Source: Arthrobacter sp. SO3
GTDB taxonomy: Bacteria > Actinomycetota > Actinomycetes > Actinomycetales > Micrococcaceae
Length of the DNA stretch: 35,880 bases
Reading direction: 5' to 3'
Assembly (NCBI RefSeq): GCF_020532825.1
Contig: NZ_MQTS01000231.1
Span: 56,280 to 92,159 of the forward strand
Position numbers and translations under genes: made by a program. Below the pieces are notes generated by a model. It made no database searches, had not been told where the DNA came from, and was given only the letters and a program-made list of their open reading frames with translations. Positions 1 to 8,229 of the stretch are shown one piece after another. Each line of letters starts with the position of its first letter. Within the stretch, counting starts at the first letter, position 1.

Positions 1-85
1 GGCGGACTGCCTGGCGGGCTGCGGTGTCCGAGCCGGTGACGAGGACTTCGCGGCCGCTGAGATCGATGCTGAGCTGCATGGTCAT
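1..85 (-). CDS. cobA: N-terminus of probable uroporphyrinogen-III C-methyltransferase (partial)
   Basis: Only the first 28 codons are in the window; the rest lies beyond base 1. The reading frame starts at ATG 83-85, which overlaps the nirB stop (TGA 82-84) in an ATGA junction, so translation is probably coupled to nirB. A second ATG in frame at 77-79 could also serve. The visible peptide contains VLVTGSDTAARQAVR, a glycine-containing stretch like the start of actinobacterial siroheme-synthase or CobA-type proteins. NirB needs siroheme, so a siroheme biosynthesis gene directly downstream fits. The identification rests on context and a short match; any small Rossmann-like protein would look similar over this length. 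Confidence 0.45.
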   Translation of the reverse strand, partial: MTMQLSIDLSGREVLVTGSDTAARQAVR

Positions 86-2805
86 ACCTCGTTCTTGTCG
101 CTTGCACGGACCGGGATGGAAGAACCGATGATTACTGGCTGCCTGCCGGCCAGCGCCTTCTCCTCCGCTGTGGCGGGGCGCATCTGACCGCGCTCGTCGG
201 GGACGAAGGTGATGGAATCGTCCAACTGGCCCGGCGCGTTGACGAACGAGCGGAACCGGCGCAGGCGCTCGGGGTCCTTCAGCGTGTCGGCCCACTCGTC
301 CACGTAGGTGTCGACGTGCTTGGCCATGGCGGCCTCGAGTTCCGCGGCGATGCCGAGCGAATCCTTCACCACCACCTCCTCGACGTGCTTCAGGCCGCCG
401 TCGAGCTCCTCCTGCCAGCGCGCGGTGCGCTGCAGCCGGTCCGCGGTGCGGATGTAGTACATCAGGTAGCGGTCGATGTACTTCAGCAGGGTGTCGTCGT
501 CGAGGTCTTTGGCCAGCAGCTGGGCATGTGCCGGGGTGGCGCCGCCGTTGCCGCCGACATAAAGGTTCCAGCCGTCCGCGGTGGCGATGACGCCGACGTC
601 CTTTCCGCGGGCTTCGGCGCATTCCCGGGCGCAGCCGGAGACGCCCATCTTGAGCTTGTGCGGGCTGCGGAGGCCGCGGTAGCGCAGCTCCAGGTTGATG
701 GCCATGGCCACCGCGTCCTGGACCCCAAAGCGGCACCAGGTGGACCCGACGCAGGACTTCACCGTGCGCAGGGACTTGCCGTAGGCCTGGCCGGACTCGA
801 ACCCGGCGTCGACCAGTTCCTTCCAGATTTCCGGGAGCTGCTCCAGCCGGGCGCCGAACATGTCGATCCGCTGGCCGCCGGTGATCTTGGTGTAGAGGCT
901 GTACTTTTCGGCGACGGCGGCGATCACACCGAGCTTCTTCGGGGTGATCTCGCCGCCCGCGATCCGCGGGACCACCGAGTAGGTGCCGTCCTTTTGCATG
1001 TTGGCCAGCGCGCGGTCGTTGGTGTCCTGCAGGGTGCCGCGGCCGGCGTCCAGGACGTACGCGCTGTTCTGGCTGGCCAGGATGTTGGCGATGGTCGGCT
1101 TGCAGATGTCGCAGCCTTCGCCGGTGCCGTATTTGGCCATGACCTCCTCGAAGGAGGTCAGCTCCAGGACCCGGATGGTCTCGAAGAGTTCCTGCCGGGA
1201 CAGTTCGATGTGCTCGCAGAGGGCCTTGGAGACCGCGACGCCGGACTTGGTCAGTTCGGTTTCGAGCAGCTTCTTGAGCATCGGCACACAGGAACCGCAG
1301 CTGGTCCCGGCGCGGGTGCAGCCTTTCAGTTCGCCGAGCTCCTGGACGGGGGCGTTGCCGTCGCAGGCACCGCAGCCGTTGACGGTGTCGCGGATGGTTC
1401 CGGCGGACACGTTGTTGCAGGAGCACAGGATGGCGTTGTCCGGGAGTTGGGTCTCAAAGACTTCGTCCCCGGCGTCGCCGCCGCCGGCCGCGGTGAGGTA
1501 GGCGCCGGGTTCGGCGGCCAGTTCGCGGCCCAGCATGGGGCGCAGGGAGGTGTACGGGGTGGCGTCGCCGACGAAGATGCCGCCCAGCAGGGTCTTGGCA
1601 TCGTCCGTGGTGACGATCTTCTGGTAGACGCCGCGGGCCGGGTCGGCGTAGACGATTTCCAGCGCGTGCTCGGTCCGGGCGAACGCGTCGCCGAAGCTGG
1701 CGACGTCGACGCCGGAGAGCTTGAGCTTGGTGGCGGTGTCAAAGCCCGGGAACGTCGCGTCGCCGCCGTGCAGCCGGTCCGCGACGATCTCCGCCATGGT
1801 GTTGGCGGGCGCCACCAGGCCCAGGCACATGCCGCCGAAGTTGGCGACCTCGCCGATTGCCCAGATGCCGGGGACCTGCGTTTCGCAGCCCTCGGAGATC
1901 ACGACGCCGCCGCGCGGGCCGAGGTCGAACAGGGGTGCGGTGTCCTCCGCCGCGGCGCCTTCCAGTGCCGTGTCTCCGGCTGTGCCGTTGGCGGCGCGGA
2001 ACAGCTCGTCGCGGGGTTTCACGCCGATCGCGACGATCACAAGGTCGGCGTCGATGATGCGGCCGTCGGCCATCAGCACGCCGGTGACCTGGCCGTCGTC
2101 GTCGGACAGGACCTCGGAGGGGAACACGCCGCCGTGGACCGTGAAGCCCTTGGCTTCGATCAGGCGGCCGAGGGCCTGCCCGGCGCCCTGGTCCAGCTGG
2201 GTGTTCATCAGCCACGGGGAGCCGTTGATGACGATCGGGGTGGCGCCGAGCTGCTCGGTGCCGGCCGCGGATTCCAGGCCCAGCAGGCCACCGCCGATGG
2301 TGACGGCGTTGACCTTGCGGCCCAGCTTCTCCGTCAGTTCGGCGATGGCCTTGTTGATGGCCCAGACATCTTCCAGCGTGCGGTAGACGTGGGTAAGTTC
2401 GGAGCCAGGGATCGGCAGGCGGGCGGCGTCGGAGCCGGTGGCGATGACGAGGTCGTCATATCTGTACACGGTGCCGGCCGCGGTGGTCACGGCCTTGCCC
2501 GGGATGTCGATGCCGGTGACGCGCTCGCCGGTCTGCAGCGTCAGCGCCTGGTGGTCCCACATCGAGGCGGTACCCAGGGTGAGGTCGACGCCGGAGTCGG
2601 TGAGGGCCTTGCTCAGCGCGACGCGGTCGTAGGGGAGGTGCGCTTCCTCGGTGAGGACGGTGACGTTCCAGCCATCGAGGCCCCGGGCGTGCATTGCGTC
2701 GGCGAATCGGTGGGCGGCAGGGCCGCCGCCGGCAACCACGATGCGGCGCGCAGCTGTGCTGCGCTGAGCATCCTGGTTCTGGGGGCTTGAAGTCTGTCCG
2801 GTCAC
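82..2805 (-). CDS. nirB: Assimilatory nitrite reductase [NAD(P)H], large subunit
   Basis: Cytoplasmic siroheme enzyme that reduces nitrite to ammonium with NAD(P)H. With a GTG start at 2803-2805 it has 907 residues, a little longer than the usual 830-850. Order of parts: FAD/NAD-binding reductase domain (GGGPAA at about 26-31, second Rossmann GGGLLGLES at about 171-179), a BFD-like [2Fe-2S] domain with C461, C463, C496, C503 and C506, a second cysteine pair at C565/C568, and the nitrite/sulfite reductase half with [4Fe-4S]-siroheme cysteines C685/C691 and C725/C729. The frame stays open 43 codons further upstream, but I prefer GTG 2805: it has a GAAAGG ribosome site about 8 bases before it, and the extension would run through the GlnR-like box. 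The small subunit nirD is divergent, which is unusual. Confidence 0.96.
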   Translation of the reverse strand: MTGQTSSPQNQDAQRSTAARRIVVAGGGPAAHRFADAMHARGLDGWNVTVLTEEAHLPYDRVALSKALTDSGVDLTLGTASMWDHQALTLQTGERVTGIDIPGKAVTTAAGTVYRYDDLVIATGSDAARLPIPGSELTHVYRTLEDVWAINKAIAELTEKLGRKVNAVTIGGGLLGLESAAGTEQLGATPIVINGSPWLMNTQLDQGAGQALGRLIEAKGFTVHGGVFPSEVLSDDDGQVTGVLMADGRIIDADLVIVAIGVKPRDELFRAANGTAGDTALEGAAAEDTAPLFDLGPRGGVVISEGCETQVPGIWAIGEVANFGGMCLGLVAPANTMAEIVADRLHGGDATFPGFDTATKLKLSGVDVASFGDAFARTEHALEIVYADPARGVYQKIVTTDDAKTLLGGIFVGDATPYTSLRPMLGRELAAEPGAYLTAAGGGDAGDEVFETQLPDNAILCSCNNVSAGTIRDTVNGCGACDGNAPVQELGELKGCTRAGTSCGSCVPMLKKLLETELTKSGVAVSKALCEHIELSRQELFETIRVLELTSFEEVMAKYGTGEGCDICKPTIANILASQNSAYVLDAGRGTLQDTNDRALANMQKDGTYSVVPRIAGGEITPKKLGVIAAVAEKYSLYTKITGGQRIDMFGARLEQLPEIWKELVDAGFESGQAYGKSLRTVKSCVGSTWCRFGVQDAVAMAINLELRYRGLRSPHKLKMGVSGCARECAEARGKDVGVIATADGWNLYVGGNGGATPAHAQLLAKDLDDDTLLKYIDRYLMYYIRTADRLQRTARWQEELDGGLKHVEEVVVKDSLGIAAELEAAMAKHVDTYVDEWADTLKDPERLRRFRSFVNAPGQLDDSITFVPDERGQMRPATAEEKALAGRQPVIIGSSIPVRASDKNEV

Positions 2806-2885
2806 GGTGGGCCTTTCGCAGGGGCCGCAGTCAATGCACTGCGGCCTTCTCAAATCGAGGTGTCCATCCAGACTAGGCAAGCGCA

Positions 2886-2923
2886 GTTTCGCTTCAGTTT
2901 CCCTTATGTTTCGTGATCTTAAC
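2886..2923 (-). promoter_or_regulatory. GlnR-like nitrogen control box upstream of nirB
   Basis: Read in the nirB direction the site is GTTAA-N6-GAAAC-N6-GAAAC-N6-GAAAC, with elements at 2919-2923, 2908-2912, 2897-2901 and 2886-2890, each 11 bp apart. The known actinobacterial GlnR box is gTnAC-N6-GaAAC repeated twice. Both GaAAC positions match exactly. The first gTnAC differs by one base (GTTAA), and the second is replaced by another GAAAC. It lies 81-118 bp before the nirB start and about 150 bp before nirD, so it could serve both. AmtR or a local regulator cannot be excluded. Confidence 0.7.
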
Positions 2924-3075
2924 TTCTGCATCACGGACGCGTTTCCGGCGGCGTGAGGTCTCTTTTACCCGCCGGACACATTATCTGCACGCTGCTGTTA
3001 CACCCCGGACCTAGCTTGGGTATGTGGCCGCAGTTGCGGCTGAGCCCGGGAGAGATGTACCAGAGAGGGGCCGGA

Positions 3076-3453
3076 ATGACTGCCGTACTTGAGAGCGCAG
3101 CACGGAGCTTTATTGAACACCCCAGCTACGGGACCGGCTGGCACCGCGTGTGCGCAGTGGATGACCTGGAACCGGCCTGGGGCGAGGCCGCGCTCATTGC
3201 GGGGCGCCAGGTGGCGTTGTTCCGCACAGGGGCCGGTGAGGTTTTTGCGGTCGCCCAGGAGGATCCGGTGACCGGGGCGCACGTGATGGCCCGGGGCATC
3301 ACCGGGTCCCGTGGCTCGCGCCCGACGCTTGCCTCGCCGCTGCACAAGGAGGTCTACGACCTCGGAACGGGGGAGTGCCTTGGCTCGCCGGAACTCCGCC
3401 TCCCGACCTTCGGTACCCGGATTGTGGGCGGGTACATTGAGGTCGAGCTCTAG
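3076..3453 (+). CDS. nirD: Nitrite reductase [NAD(P)H], small subunit
   Basis: A 125-residue Rieske-fold protein of the NirD family, the small partner of NirB. It has the family pattern WHRVCAVDDL near residue 24, a central segment giving cofactor-free Rieske strands (GRQVALFR, EVFAVAQEDP), and the closing ASPLHKEVYDLGTGECLG. The cysteines and histidines that hold a cluster in true Rieske proteins are not arranged as ligands, as is normal for NirD. I start at ATG 3076 (MTAVLESAAR) behind AGAGGGG; an in-frame ATG at 3055 behind GGGAGAG is an alternative and would add seven residues. The gene is divergent from nirB and ends just before the convergent phosphomutase gene. Confidence 0.9.
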   Translation: MTAVLESAARSFIEHPSYGTGWHRVCAVDDLEPAWGEAALIAGRQVALFRTGAGEVFAVAQEDPVTGAHVMARGITGSRGSRPTLASPLHKEVYDLGTGECLGSPELRLPTFGTRIVGGYIEVEL

Positions 3454-3461
3454 GGGCTGAG

Positions 3462-3493
3462 CCGCGAGGCGCTAGAGTCCCAGCGCCTCGCGG
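3462..3493. terminator. Bidirectional hairpin between nirD and the phosphomutase gene
   Basis: Perfect 12-bp stem (3462-3473 with 3482-3493) and an 8-base loop. The right arm is the last part of the phosphomutase coding sequence, and its stop codon lies at the junction of left arm and loop. There is no clear T-run on either side, so strength is uncertain. Confidence 0.6.
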
Positions 3494-5214
3494 ACGTCCG
3501 CGAGGACGCCGTCGAGCGCGGCACGTGCCTCGTGCCGCGCCGCGGGCAGTTCGGCGGCGGAGTCCACGCTGCGGATGACCTCCAGGTAGCACTTGAGCTT
3601 GGGCTCGGTGCCGCTGGGGCGGATGATGATGCGGCTGAGGTCCCTGGTCAGGTATAGCAGGCCGTCGGTGGGCGGCAACTGTGCAGTGCCTTCGGCGAGG
3701 TCGGTGATGGTTTCGACGGCGGAGCCGCCAAAGGATCCCGGCGGGCTGACGCGCAGCCGGTTCATCATGGCATCCAGCAGGCCCAGGTCAGCAACGCGGA
3801 TGCTGAGCTGGTCGCTCGCATGCAGGCCGTGCACCAGGTACAGCTCGTCGAGCGTGTCGAAGATCGTCTTGCCTTCGGCCTTCGCGGCTGCCGCGAATTC
3901 CGCGATCAGCACTGCCGCGGAGATCCCGTCCTTGTCCCGGACCAGGGCGGGCGCGACGCAGTAACCCAGCGCCTCCTCGTAGCCGTAGAGCAGTCCGGGA
4001 ACGCGGGCGATCCACTTGAACCCGGTGAGGGTTTCCTCATGGGCGTAGCCCGCCGTCGCCGCGATCCGGGCCAGCAACCGCGAGGACACGATCGAATTCG
4101 CGAACACCCCTGCTGTGGTTTCTCCGCTGCCGCTGCCCAGCCGCGCCACGACGTGCGCGCCGAGCAGGGCACCGACCTCGTCGCCGCGCAGCATGCGCCA
4201 GGCGCCGGTGTCCGGATCCTTCGCAGCAACCGCGGCGCGGTCGGCGTCGGGGTCGTTGGCGATCACAATGTCCGCATCCACCCGGGCGGCGGTTTCGAGG
4301 GCCAGGTCCAGGGCGCCGGGCTCCTCGGGGTTCGGGAAGTTCACCGTGGGGAAGTCGGGGTCCGGCTCGGCCTGCTCGCTCACCAGCGTGACGTCGGCGA
4401 AGCCGGCCGCGTGCAGGACCGCCACGGCGGTCCCGCCCCCCACGCCGTGCATGGGGGTCAGGACGATCTTGAGGTCGCGGGCCGGGAAGTGCTCCGGGTC
4501 GGCCAGGGCGGCGACGGCGGCCTCGTAGCCGGCGGCGATGGACGGGTCCAGCACGGTCCAGCCCTCCGTGGCCAGGGCGACGCCCGACAGCTCGCCGACG
4601 GCGTCGATCTTCGCCGCGATCAGCCCGTCGTAGGGCGCCACGATCTGGGCGCCGCGCCCGTTCTCCTCGACGGCGTGCCGGCCCAGGTAGACCTTGTAGC
4701 CGTTGTCCTGCGGCGGGTTGTGGCTGGCGGTGACCATCACGCCGCCGTCGCACTCCAATGCCCGCACCGCGTAGGCGAGCAGCGGGGTCGGCAGGGCGGC
4801 CGGCATCAGGAAGGTCTCGACGCCGGCAGCGGTGAGGACAGCGGCGGTTTCTGCCGCGAAGATCGCGGAGTTATGGCGGGCGTCGTAGCCCACGACGGCG
4901 CGCGGCCGGACTCCGGGGGCGGCCTGGGCGACGGCGCCGGTCAGGAATGCCGCAAATCCGGCGGCGGCGCGGCGCACCACCACGCGGTTCATCCGGTTCG
5001 GACCGGGGCCGAGGGGCGCCCGCAGGCCCGCGGTGCCGAACTGCAGGGTGCCGTTGAAGCTGTCGGCGAGCTCCTGCCGGGCCGAGGCCGTGCCGTCGCC
5101 GGCGAGCCGGACCAGTTCGGTCAGGGTGGCAGCGGTCGCGGGATCCGGGTCCTGGGCGGCCCAGGTCCGGGCTTCGCTCAGCAGGCGGGTGAGGTCGGCA
5201 TCAGGAGACGTCAT
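3472..5214 (-). CDS. pmmB: Phosphomannomutase/phosphoglucomutase
   Basis: Alpha-D-phosphohexomutase of 580 residues, interconverting the 1- and 6-phosphates of glucose or mannose. All four family signatures are visible: the phosphoserine loop TASHNP (Ser164), the metal loop DPDADR (321-326), the sugar loop GYEEALGY (411-418) and the phosphate-binding loop RPSGTEPK (532-539). The start is placed at ATG 5214 (MTSPDADLTR). The frame stays open 15 codons further, but those residues do not look like the family. No good ribosome site precedes the ATG. Nearness to a purine nucleoside phosphorylase gene recalls the deoD-pmmB pair of mycobacteria, which suggests a role in ribose/deoxyribose-1-phosphate or glucose-1-phosphate metabolism. 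Substrate preference cannot be read from sequence. Confidence 0.92.
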   Translation of the reverse strand: MTSPDADLTRLLSEARTWAAQDPDPATAATLTELVRLAGDGTASARQELADSFNGTLQFGTAGLRAPLGPGPNRMNRVVVRRAAAGFAAFLTGAVAQAAPGVRPRAVVGYDARHNSAIFAAETAAVLTAAGVETFLMPAALPTPLLAYAVRALECDGGVMVTASHNPPQDNGYKVYLGRHAVEENGRGAQIVAPYDGLIAAKIDAVGELSGVALATEGWTVLDPSIAAGYEAAVAALADPEHFPARDLKIVLTPMHGVGGGTAVAVLHAAGFADVTLVSEQAEPDPDFPTVNFPNPEEPGALDLALETAARVDADIVIANDPDADRAAVAAKDPDTGAWRMLRGDEVGALLGAHVVARLGSGSGETTAGVFANSIVSSRLLARIAATAGYAHEETLTGFKWIARVPGLLYGYEEALGYCVAPALVRDKDGISAAVLIAEFAAAAKAEGKTIFDTLDELYLVHGLHASDQLSIRVADLGLLDAMMNRLRVSPPGSFGGSAVETITDLAEGTAQLPPTDGLLYLTRDLSRIIIRPSGTEPKLKCYLEVIRSVDSAAELPAARHEARAALDGVLADVREALGL

Positions 5215-5307
5215 AGGAACCAAACTAGTGCCAATCGCCGCGGATGCCTCCCCCGACAAGCGAGAGCCCGGCTTGCGGATCGATCACGGCCGTCCCGCAC
5301 CCAGCCC

Positions 5308-5345
5308 TTGACAGGCAATTTTCCGGACACGTAGCGTCTGGAATA
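5308..5345 (+). promoter_or_regulatory. Promoter giving a leaderless Rrf2 regulator mRNA
   Basis: A perfect -35 TTGACA (5308-5313) is followed after 18 bp by TAGCGT (5332-5337), which fits the TAnnnT pattern. The ATG of the next gene begins only 7 bases after the -10 box, where transcription should start, and no ribosome site is present. The mRNA is therefore probably leaderless. Confidence 0.65.
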
Positions 5346-5827
5346 TGAAGATGGGCCGTGGGGTGGAATGGGCGGTGCACAGTTGCGTCAACATGGCGTG
5401 GACACCGGCCGGGGAGGCCGTCAACAGTGCCCGGCTGGCGGAGTACTACAGGCTCCCGGGCGCCTATCTGAACAAGCAGCTCCAGTCGCTGGTCCACGCG
5501 GGCATCCTGGGCTCCGTCTCGGGCCCGCGCGGCGGGTTCCACCTGGCGCGCAGGCCCGAAAACGTTACGGTGCTGGACATCGTCCTGGCACTGGAAGGCC
5601 CCGAACCGGTGTTTCGCTGCGACGGCATCCTGGGCAATGTCCCGGATGCCGACACGGACCACAACTTCGTCCGGACCTGCCTGATCTCCCAGACCATGCG
5701 CCAGGCCGAACTCGCCTGGCGGCAGGCCCTGGCCCGGCAGACCATCGCCGGGATCGCCGATTCGATGGAGCGGCGCTTCCCGCAGGACAAGCTGAAGGCC
5801 GTGCGCTACCTGGCGTCCGGGAGCTGA
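5345..5827 (+). CDS. Rrf2-family transcriptional regulator
   Basis: A 160-residue DNA-binding protein of the Rrf2 (BadM/IscR/NsrR) family. The N-terminal winged helix-turn-helix covers roughly residues 1-75, with the characteristic wing SGPRGGFHLAR (59-69). A linking helix follows. Cysteines are at 14, 92 and 112. This is not the C92-C98-C104 spacing that binds a [2Fe-2S] cluster in IscR, so a cluster-sensing role is doubtful; it may respond to thiols, metal or a small ligand. The start follows the typical family beginning MKMGRGVEWAVH and the leaderless promoter in front of it. Its targets are not evident. It converges on the purine nucleoside phosphorylase gene with only 16 bp between the stops. 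Confidence 0.88.
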   Translation: MKMGRGVEWAVHSCVNMAWTPAGEAVNSARLAEYYRLPGAYLNKQLQSLVHAGILGSVSGPRGGFHLARRPENVTVLDIVLALEGPEPVFRCDGILGNVPDADTDHNFVRTCLISQTMRQAELAWRQALARQTIAGIADSMERRFPQDKLKAVRYLASGS

Positions 5828-5843
5828 GCGCCGGAACCCGCAC

Positions 5844-6662
5844 TCAGAGCTTCGCGATGATCTCCGCAAGCAGCTTGGAGATCCGCGGGCCGGCGGCCTG
5901 GCCGGCCTCAAGGACTTCCTCATGGCTCAGCGGCACAGGGCTGATGCCCGCGGCGAGGTTGGTCACGAGTGAAATGCCGAAGACCTCCATGCCCGCGTGG
6001 CGGCCGGCGATGGCCTCGAGCGCGGTGGACATGCCCACCAGGGACGCGCCGATCCGCTTGGCGTACTGCACCTCGGCGGGGGTTTCGTAGTGCGGGCCGG
6101 TGAACTGGGCGTAGATGCCTTCGTCCAGCGAGGGATCGACTTCGCGGGCGAGGCCGCGGATCCGCGAGGAGTACAGGTCGGTGAGGTCCACGAAGGTGGC
6201 GCCCTCAAGCGGTGAGGTGGCGGTGAGGTTGATGTGGTCGCTGATCAGGACCGGGGTGCCGGGCGTCCAGTCCTCGTTGAGGCCGCCGCAGCCGTTGGTC
6301 AGGACCAGGGTCTTGCAGCCGGCCGCCGCGGCGGTGCGCACTCCGTGGACGACGGCGCGCACCCCTTTGCCCTCGTAGTAGTGCGTGCGGGCGCCCAGGA
6401 CCAGGGCGCGCTTGCCCTCCCTGGTCAGCACGGAGCGGATGGTGCCGACGTGGCCCACCACCGAGGGGGAGGAGAAGCCCGGGACCTCGTCCGCGGACAG
6501 GGTGGCCGTGGTCTCGCCGATCAGGTCGGCGGCGTCGGCCCAGCCGGAGCCGAGCACGAGGGCGACGTCGTGTGCGTCGATGCCCGTCTCCTCGGCGATG
6601 TAGTCGGCGGCGGCGCGTGCGGCGTCGAAGGGGTCCGTGTTCAGGAATTCTGTTGTACTCAC
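5844..6662 (-). CDS. punA: Purine-nucleoside phosphorylase
   Basis: A 272-residue trimeric-type (class I) purine nucleoside phosphorylase. It cleaves inosine, guanosine and their deoxy forms with phosphate to give free base and (deoxy)ribose-1-phosphate. Family segments seen in order: VALVLGSGW (phosphate loop, about 33-41), ARTHYYEGKG (about 90-99), LTNGCGGLN (base/phosphate pocket, about 120-128), ISDHINLTATSPL, TGPHYETPAE and SLVGMSTALEA (about 205-215). The start is GTG 6660-6662, with a TAGCTT -10 box only six bases upstream and no ribosome site, so the mRNA is likely leaderless. It is divergent from lpdA and near pmmB, as in mycobacteria, which supports a nucleoside salvage role. Confidence 0.94.
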   Translation of the reverse strand: MSTTEFLNTDPFDAARAAADYIAEETGIDAHDVALVLGSGWADAADLIGETTATLSADEVPGFSSPSVVGHVGTIRSVLTREGKRALVLGARTHYYEGKGVRAVVHGVRTAAAAGCKTLVLTNGCGGLNEDWTPGTPVLISDHINLTATSPLEGATFVDLTDLYSSRIRGLAREVDPSLDEGIYAQFTGPHYETPAEVQYAKRIGASLVGMSTALEAIAGRHAGMEVFGISLVTNLAAGISPVPLSHEEVLEAGQAAGPRISKLLAEIIAKL

Positions 6663-6674
6663 CGGTACAAGCTA
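6660..6674 (-). promoter_or_regulatory. -10 box and leaderless start of the purine nucleoside phosphorylase gene
   Basis: TAGCTT (6669-6674 on the minus strand) is followed by six bases and the GTG start at 6662. That puts the expected transcription start on the start codon. No convincing -35 box is visible. Confidence 0.45.
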
Positions 6675-6792
6675 TCCTGCCGGCGGCGTGCTGCCCAGCA
6701 CCGGGTCCGGCAACTGCTCCGGCATTCTGCCCGGTGTGATGCGGGCCCGGATTCTTGGTGGTGCCGGTCCGAATGGTGGACAATGGCTGATT

Positions 6793-8208
6793 GTGACTAC
6801 GCATCCCGATTTCAGCTCACCCCGCATCGCAATCCTGGGCGGAGGGCCCGGCGGCTACGAAGCCGCCATGGTCGCCGCCTCCCTTGGCGCGACGGTCACC
6901 ATCATCGAACGGGCGGGGCTCGGCGGCTCCGCGGTGCTGACCGACGTCGTGCCCTCCAAGACCCTGATCGCGACGGCGGACCTGATGACCCGCGTCGGCG
7001 AGGCCGGCGAGCTCGGCGTGAAGTTCGACCTCGACGGCGGCGACTGCACCCCGACGATGCGCGCGGACCTCAAGCACATCAACGACCGCCTGCTGCGGCT
7101 GGCCCGGCAGCAGTCCTCGGACATCCAGAAGGGCCTGGAGAACCAGGGCGTCCGGATCATCCTGGGCTCCGGCAGGATGCTGGACAGCCACACCATCGAG
7201 GTCCTCACCGCCGACGGCACGGAAACCATCGAGGCGGACGCGATCCTGCTGGCCGTCGGTGCCCACCCGCGCGAGCTGCCGACCGCCCGCCCGGACGGCA
7301 TCCGGATCCTGAACTGGGCGCAGATCTATAACATGGACGAGCTCCCCGAGGACCTGATCGTGGTGGGTTCCGGCGTGACCGGCGCCGAGTTCGCCTCCGC
7401 CTACAACGGCCTCGGATCCAGGGTCACCCTGATTTCCAGCCGCGACCGCGTGCTGCCCGGCTCGGACACCGACGCCGCCGAGGTCCTGGAAGGCGTCTTC
7501 GAACGCCGCGGCGTGAAGGTGCTGTCCCGCGCCCGGGCCGAGACCGTGGAGCGCACCGAGGACGGTGTCATCGTCACCCTCGGCGACGGCTCCAAGATCA
7601 CCGGCAGCCACTGCCTGGTCGCCGTCGGGTCCATCCCGAACACCGCCGGGATCGGCCTCGAGGAAGCCGGCGTGGCACTCACCGAGAGCGGCCACATCAA
7701 GGTCGACGGCGTCTCCCGCACCACCGCGCCGAACATCTACGCCGCCGGCGACTGCACCGGGGTGCTGGCGCTCGCGTCGGTCGCCGCGATGCAGGGCCGG
7801 ATCGCGATCGCCCACTTCCTCGGCGACAGTGTGATGCCGCTGAAGTTGCACCAGGTCGCGTCCAACATCTTCACCTCGCCCGAGATCGCGAACGTGGGCG
7901 TCTCCGAGGCCGAGATCGAATCCGGCAAGTACCAGGCCGACATTGTGAAGCTCTCGCTGCGCAGCAACGCCCGCGCCAAGATGCGCAACCACCGGGACGG
8001 CTTCGTCAAGATCTTCGCCCGCAAGGGCTCCGGCACCGTGATCGGCGGTGTCGTGGTGGGTCCGAACGCCTCCGAGCTGATCTTCGCCATCTCCCTCGCA
8101 GTCACCCAGAAACTGCACGTCGACGACGTCGCCAGCACCTTCACGGTGTACCCGTCACTGAGCGGCTCGATTTCCGAAGCGGCCCGGCGCCTGCACGTCC
8201 ACATGTAA
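6793..8208 (+). CDS. lpdA: NAD(P)H quinone dehydrogenase-type flavoprotein (LpdA family), redox disulfide missing
   Basis: A 471-residue member of the flavoprotein disulfide reductase family, with FAD loop GGGPGG (16-21), NAD(P) loop VVGSGVTGAEFAS near 190-205 and the FAD segment IYAAGDCTG. Where lipoamide dehydrogenases have the redox pair C-x4-C before IPSK, this protein has A47 and V52 (GGSAVLTDVVPSK). The C-terminal His-Pro dyad is also replaced (VYPSLSGS). It therefore cannot be a lipoamide dehydrogenase. Mycobacterial LpdA (Rv3303c) carries the same losses and is known as an NAD(P)H:quinone reductase. Start chosen at GTG 6793; the frame is open 52 codons upstream, but that part overlaps the divergent phosphorylase gene. 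A weak TTGGTG/GACAAT promoter (6755-6784) would make it leaderless too. Confidence 0.88.
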   Translation: MTTHPDFSSPRIAILGGGPGGYEAAMVAASLGATVTIIERAGLGGSAVLTDVVPSKTLIATADLMTRVGEAGELGVKFDLDGGDCTPTMRADLKHINDRLLRLARQQSSDIQKGLENQGVRIILGSGRMLDSHTIEVLTADGTETIEADAILLAVGAHPRELPTARPDGIRILNWAQIYNMDELPEDLIVVGSGVTGAEFASAYNGLGSRVTLISSRDRVLPGSDTDAAEVLEGVFERRGVKVLSRARAETVERTEDGVIVTLGDGSKITGSHCLVAVGSIPNTAGIGLEEAGVALTESGHIKVDGVSRTTAPNIYAAGDCTGVLALASVAAMQGRIAIAHFLGDSVMPLKLHQVASNIFTSPEIANVGVSEAEIESGKYQADIVKLSLRSNARAKMRNHRDGFVKIFARKGSGTVIGGVVVGPNASELIFAISLAVTQKLHVDDVASTFTVYPSLSGSISEAARRLHVHM

Positions 8209-8229
8209 CAAACAACGGAGGCCGTAGCC

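Noticed and set aside
316..2790. An 824-codon open frame on the strand opposite nirB
   Set aside because: It is a mirror of nirB produced by high GC at third positions; the composition is Gly/Ala/Val/Asp/Arg-rich with no family pattern, while nirB is unmistakable.
2806..2934. 43-residue N-terminal extension of NirB, including several cysteines (CIDCGPC)
   Set aside because: The GTG at 2805 has a ribosome site, and the extension would run through the GlnR-like box. The cysteine pattern was tempting as a metal site but is not known in NirB.
5345..5827. Rrf2 protein as NsrR or IscR because it lies near nitrite reductase
   Set aside because: Cysteines at 14, 92 and 112 do not fit the cluster spacing, and no NsrR-type operator was found near nirB or narK.
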